A stretch of DNA of 6,312 nt, taken from positions 1 to 6,312 of the forward strand of contig CALQBB020000055.1 in NCBI GenBank assembly GCA_943328715.2. Direction: 5' to 3'. The notes under the pieces were generated by a model. The model was not told the DNA's origin, did not search any database, and saw only the letters and a program-made list of their open reading frames with translations. Both the position numbers and the translations under genes were made by a program. The DNA comes from Polynucleobacter meluiroseus (GTDB lineage: Bacteria > Bacteroidota > Bacteroidia > Flavobacteriales_D > Crocinitomicaceae). Below, one piece after another: positions 6,014-6,312 of the stretch; position 1 is the stretch's first letter, and each line of letters starts with the position of its first letter.

Positions 6014-6312
6014 TTAAATTTCGTGGTGAATACTTTCATCCAAAAATGGATGGTTTACTGGTGTTAAAGGCGATTTTGTTAAGTTTTTCAACACAGTGTA
6101 TGCGAAGAATCCTAACATCAATAAAGCCATTCCGATCTCTAATGCTCCAATACGCGCATTTGCACCTAAGGTACCAGCTGAAACCATGATGTATACATCT
6201 AACCAGTGTCCAGTTAGGATAACCATTCCGACAAATGTTAAAATTCCAGCATTTCTCTTCGCGTCTCTTGACATTAAAATCAACATTGGGAAAGCGAAAT
6301 TGATAATGAACA
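6014..6312 (-). CDS. actF: Alternative complex III subunit ActF, C-terminal part (cut by right window edge)
   Basis: ActF is a multi-spanning membrane subunit of alternative complex III (menaquinol oxidation, electrons passed via heme proteins to the oxidase), related to ActC and the NrfD family. About 98 C-terminal residues are visible, the frame being open to the right edge. They comprise the end of one membrane helix (FIINFAFPMLILMSR), a short basic loop (RDAKRNAG), a helix ending in the conserved GHWLDVYI, and a last helix (ALEIGMALLMLGFFAYTVL). The hydrophilic tail ends PFLDESIHHEI, as I recall for ActF of Bacteroidetes. Position directly before cox2-cox1 supports ActF over its paralogue ActC, which lies earlier in act operons, before actD. 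The ATG at 6286 is an internal methionine, not the start. Confidence 0.87.
   Translation of the reverse strand, partial: FIINFAFPMLILMSRDAKRNAGILTFVGMVILTGHWLDVYIMVSAGTLGANARIGALEIGMALLMLGFFAYTVLKNLTKSPLTPVNHPFLDESIHHEI

Noticed and set aside
1..6312. A novel defence, mobile or secondary-metabolism system
   Set aside because: Every sizeable coding region is accounted for by housekeeping or respiratory genes; no transposase, integrase, nuclease, repeat array or tRNA-like sequence was seen.

Overview
The window reads as ordinary chromosomal DNA of a Bacteroidetes bacterium, most likely of the Flavobacteriales (a Fluviicola/Crocinitomicaceae-like origin would fit, but this is only a guess from protein style). 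The clues are an alternative complex III gene directly upstream of cox2-cox1, a DUF3109 protein, start codons preceded by A/T-rich sequence rather than Shine-Dalgarno motifs, and promoter boxes of the Bacteroidetes TAnnTTTG type. The DNA looks AT-rich. I see no RNA genes, insertion sequences, CRISPR arrays or prophage genes.

Layout, left to right. Positions 1-2175 hold the minus-strand translation/transcription operon rimP-nusA-infB: infB is cut by the left edge after about 140 codons, nusA is complete, and rimP is the first gene. Positions 2176-2291 are a 116-bp divergent intergenic region. It carries a very good promoter for rimP (TTG-N19-TATATTTG, minus strand), a perfect 9-bp GAAA-loop hairpin with a short T-run in the rimP leader, and a plus-strand TATCTTTG box just before the next gene. 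Positions 2292-2861 hold one plus-strand gene for a cysteine-rich DUF3109 protein. Positions 2875-2903 hold an intrinsic terminator for the minus-strand operon on the right. Positions 2924-6312 are the 3' end of a minus-strand respiratory operon: the tail of actF (quinol:cytochrome c/acceptor oxidoreductase subunit, cut by the right edge), then cox2 and cox1.

How the genes work together. ActF belongs to alternative complex III, which oxidises menaquinol and passes electrons on. Cox2 (CuA) and Cox1 (heme a, heme a3-CuB) form the core of an A1-type aa3 oxygen reductase that receives them, so the right half encodes the end of an aerobic respiratory chain as one transcript. Cox2 has no fused cytochrome c domain, so the donor must be a separate heme protein. 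RimP (30S maturation), NusA (transcription elongation/termination) and IF2 (initiation) form the widely conserved gene-expression operon.

I found no previously undescribed system. The points most worth a second look are the terminator-like hairpin in the rimP-nusA-infB leader (a candidate NusA-responsive attenuator), the possibly leaderless DUF3109 transcript, and departures of Cox2 from the textbook CuA subunit: a roughly 70-90-residue insertion, Q-F-D-W in place of Q-W-Y-W, and Lys in place of the Mg-binding Glu. Several of these may be normal for Bacteroidetes.
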